From the NCBI GenBank assembly GCA_033809015.1, contig JAPXMM010000045.1, positions 1 to 15,744 on the forward strand: DNA of 15,744 nucleotides. Direction: 5' to 3'. Positions 15,554 to 15,744 of this stretch are shown piece after piece. The translations under genes and the position numbers were made by a program. Within the stretch, counting starts at the first letter, position 1, and each line of letters opens with the position of its first letter. Source of the stretch: DTU049 sp033809015 (GTDB lineage: Bacteria; Bacteroidota; Bacteroidia; Bacteroidales; DTU049). The notes beneath the pieces are model-generated. The model searched no databases. It saw only the letters and a program-made list of their open reading frames with translations, and had not been told where the DNA came from.

Positions 15554-15588
15554 ATTGTAAGAACATGTTTTCAACATGTTCTTACAAT
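15554..15588. repeat. Perfect 16-bp inverted repeat between divergent genes
   Basis: Left arm ATTGTAAGAACATGTT (15554-15569), loop TTC, right arm AACATGTTCTTACAAT (15573-15588). Each arm contains the self-complementary octamer AACATGTT, so the site is also a direct repeat of a palindrome spaced by 11 bases. It lies between the starts of the TPR pair (leftward) and the gene at 15665 (rightward). Neither side has a T run, so it is a poor intrinsic terminator; an operator or a small dispersed repeat are both possible. Confidence 0.8.
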
Positions 15589-15640
15589 TAGGATAAAATA
15601 TTTTTATGAAATACATATGATATATGATTTAAAAAGTTTA

Positions 15641-15648
15641 TATATTTG
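15641..15648 (+). promoter_or_regulatory. Candidate -7 box for the gene at the right edge
   Basis: TATATTTG followed by CA matches TAnnTTTG exactly and ends 16 bases before the ATG at 15665. No TTG is seen at the expected upstream distance. Confidence 0.45.
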
Positions 15649-15664
15649 CAAAAAGATTTTAATT

Positions 15665-15744
15665 ATGGAAAAAAATTTTGAAGAATCAACAGATGTCTTT
15701 GCCCTCACTAAAGAAGGTACACGCACATACTACGACAATTTATA
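15665..15744 (+). CDS. Start of an unidentified gene, cut by the window edge
   Basis: An open frame from ATG at 15665 continues past the window end, giving 26 codons: MEKNFEESTDVFALTKEG and then TRTYYDNL. A well-placed Bacteroidota -7 box lies just upstream, which supports a real gene. There is no signal peptide, and the sequence is acidic and hydrophilic, so the product is probably cytoplasmic. Too little is present to assign a family. Confidence 0.6.
   Translation, partial: MEKNFEESTDVFALTKEGTRTYYDNL

Noticed and set aside
15554..15588. Rho-independent terminator
   Set aside because: Strong stem but no T run on either strand, and it lies between two divergent gene starts, not at a gene end.

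Overview
The window is AT-rich DNA, most likely from a member of the Bacteroidota. The main evidence is the promoters: several fit the Bacteroidota primary-sigma pattern (TTG/TTTG, about 19 bases, then TAnnTTTG) instead of the usual -35/-10 boxes. Shine-Dalgarno sites are rare, and the DUF4139 and TPR proteins with Sec signals also fit. The genus cannot be read from the sequence.

Positions 1-9212 hold a type I-B CRISPR-Cas locus, all on the minus strand. In transcription order it is cas6 - cas8b (csh1) - cas7 (csh2) - cas5b - cas3 (HD nuclease fused to helicase) - cas4 - a four-helix-bundle (23S rRNA-IVP/Avd-like) gene - cas1 - cas2 - leader - first repeat of an array that runs off the left edge. 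Junctions from cas6 to cas4 are overlapping or tight, as expected for one operon. Cas6 would process the crRNA, Cas8b/Cas7/Cas5 would form Cascade, Cas3 would degrade the target, and Cas4/Cas1/Cas2 would select and insert spacers. The array has its own promoter in the leader, and that promoter closely resembles the promoter of the initiator tRNA gene further right.

The locus departs from the textbook layout in two ways. A four-helix-bundle gene, bordered by short degenerate repeats, splits cas4 from cas1. The locus is also compositionally patchy: hand-counted 480-base samples give about 42% GC in cas6 and 40% in cas4, but 28-29% in cas8b and cas3, with 35% in cas1.

Positions 9213-9585 are a very AT-rich divergent intergenic region. 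A plus-strand gene for a secreted DUF4140/DUF4139 (MuiA-family) protein follows at 9586-11169. It converges on an initiator tRNA-fMet gene (11181-11252, minus). Positions 11527-15402 carry two adjacent paralogous minus-strand genes for exported proteins built almost wholly of 34-residue TPR units (17 and 18 units). At the right end, a divergent region with a perfect 16-bp inverted repeat leads to the first 26 codons of an unidentified plus-strand gene.
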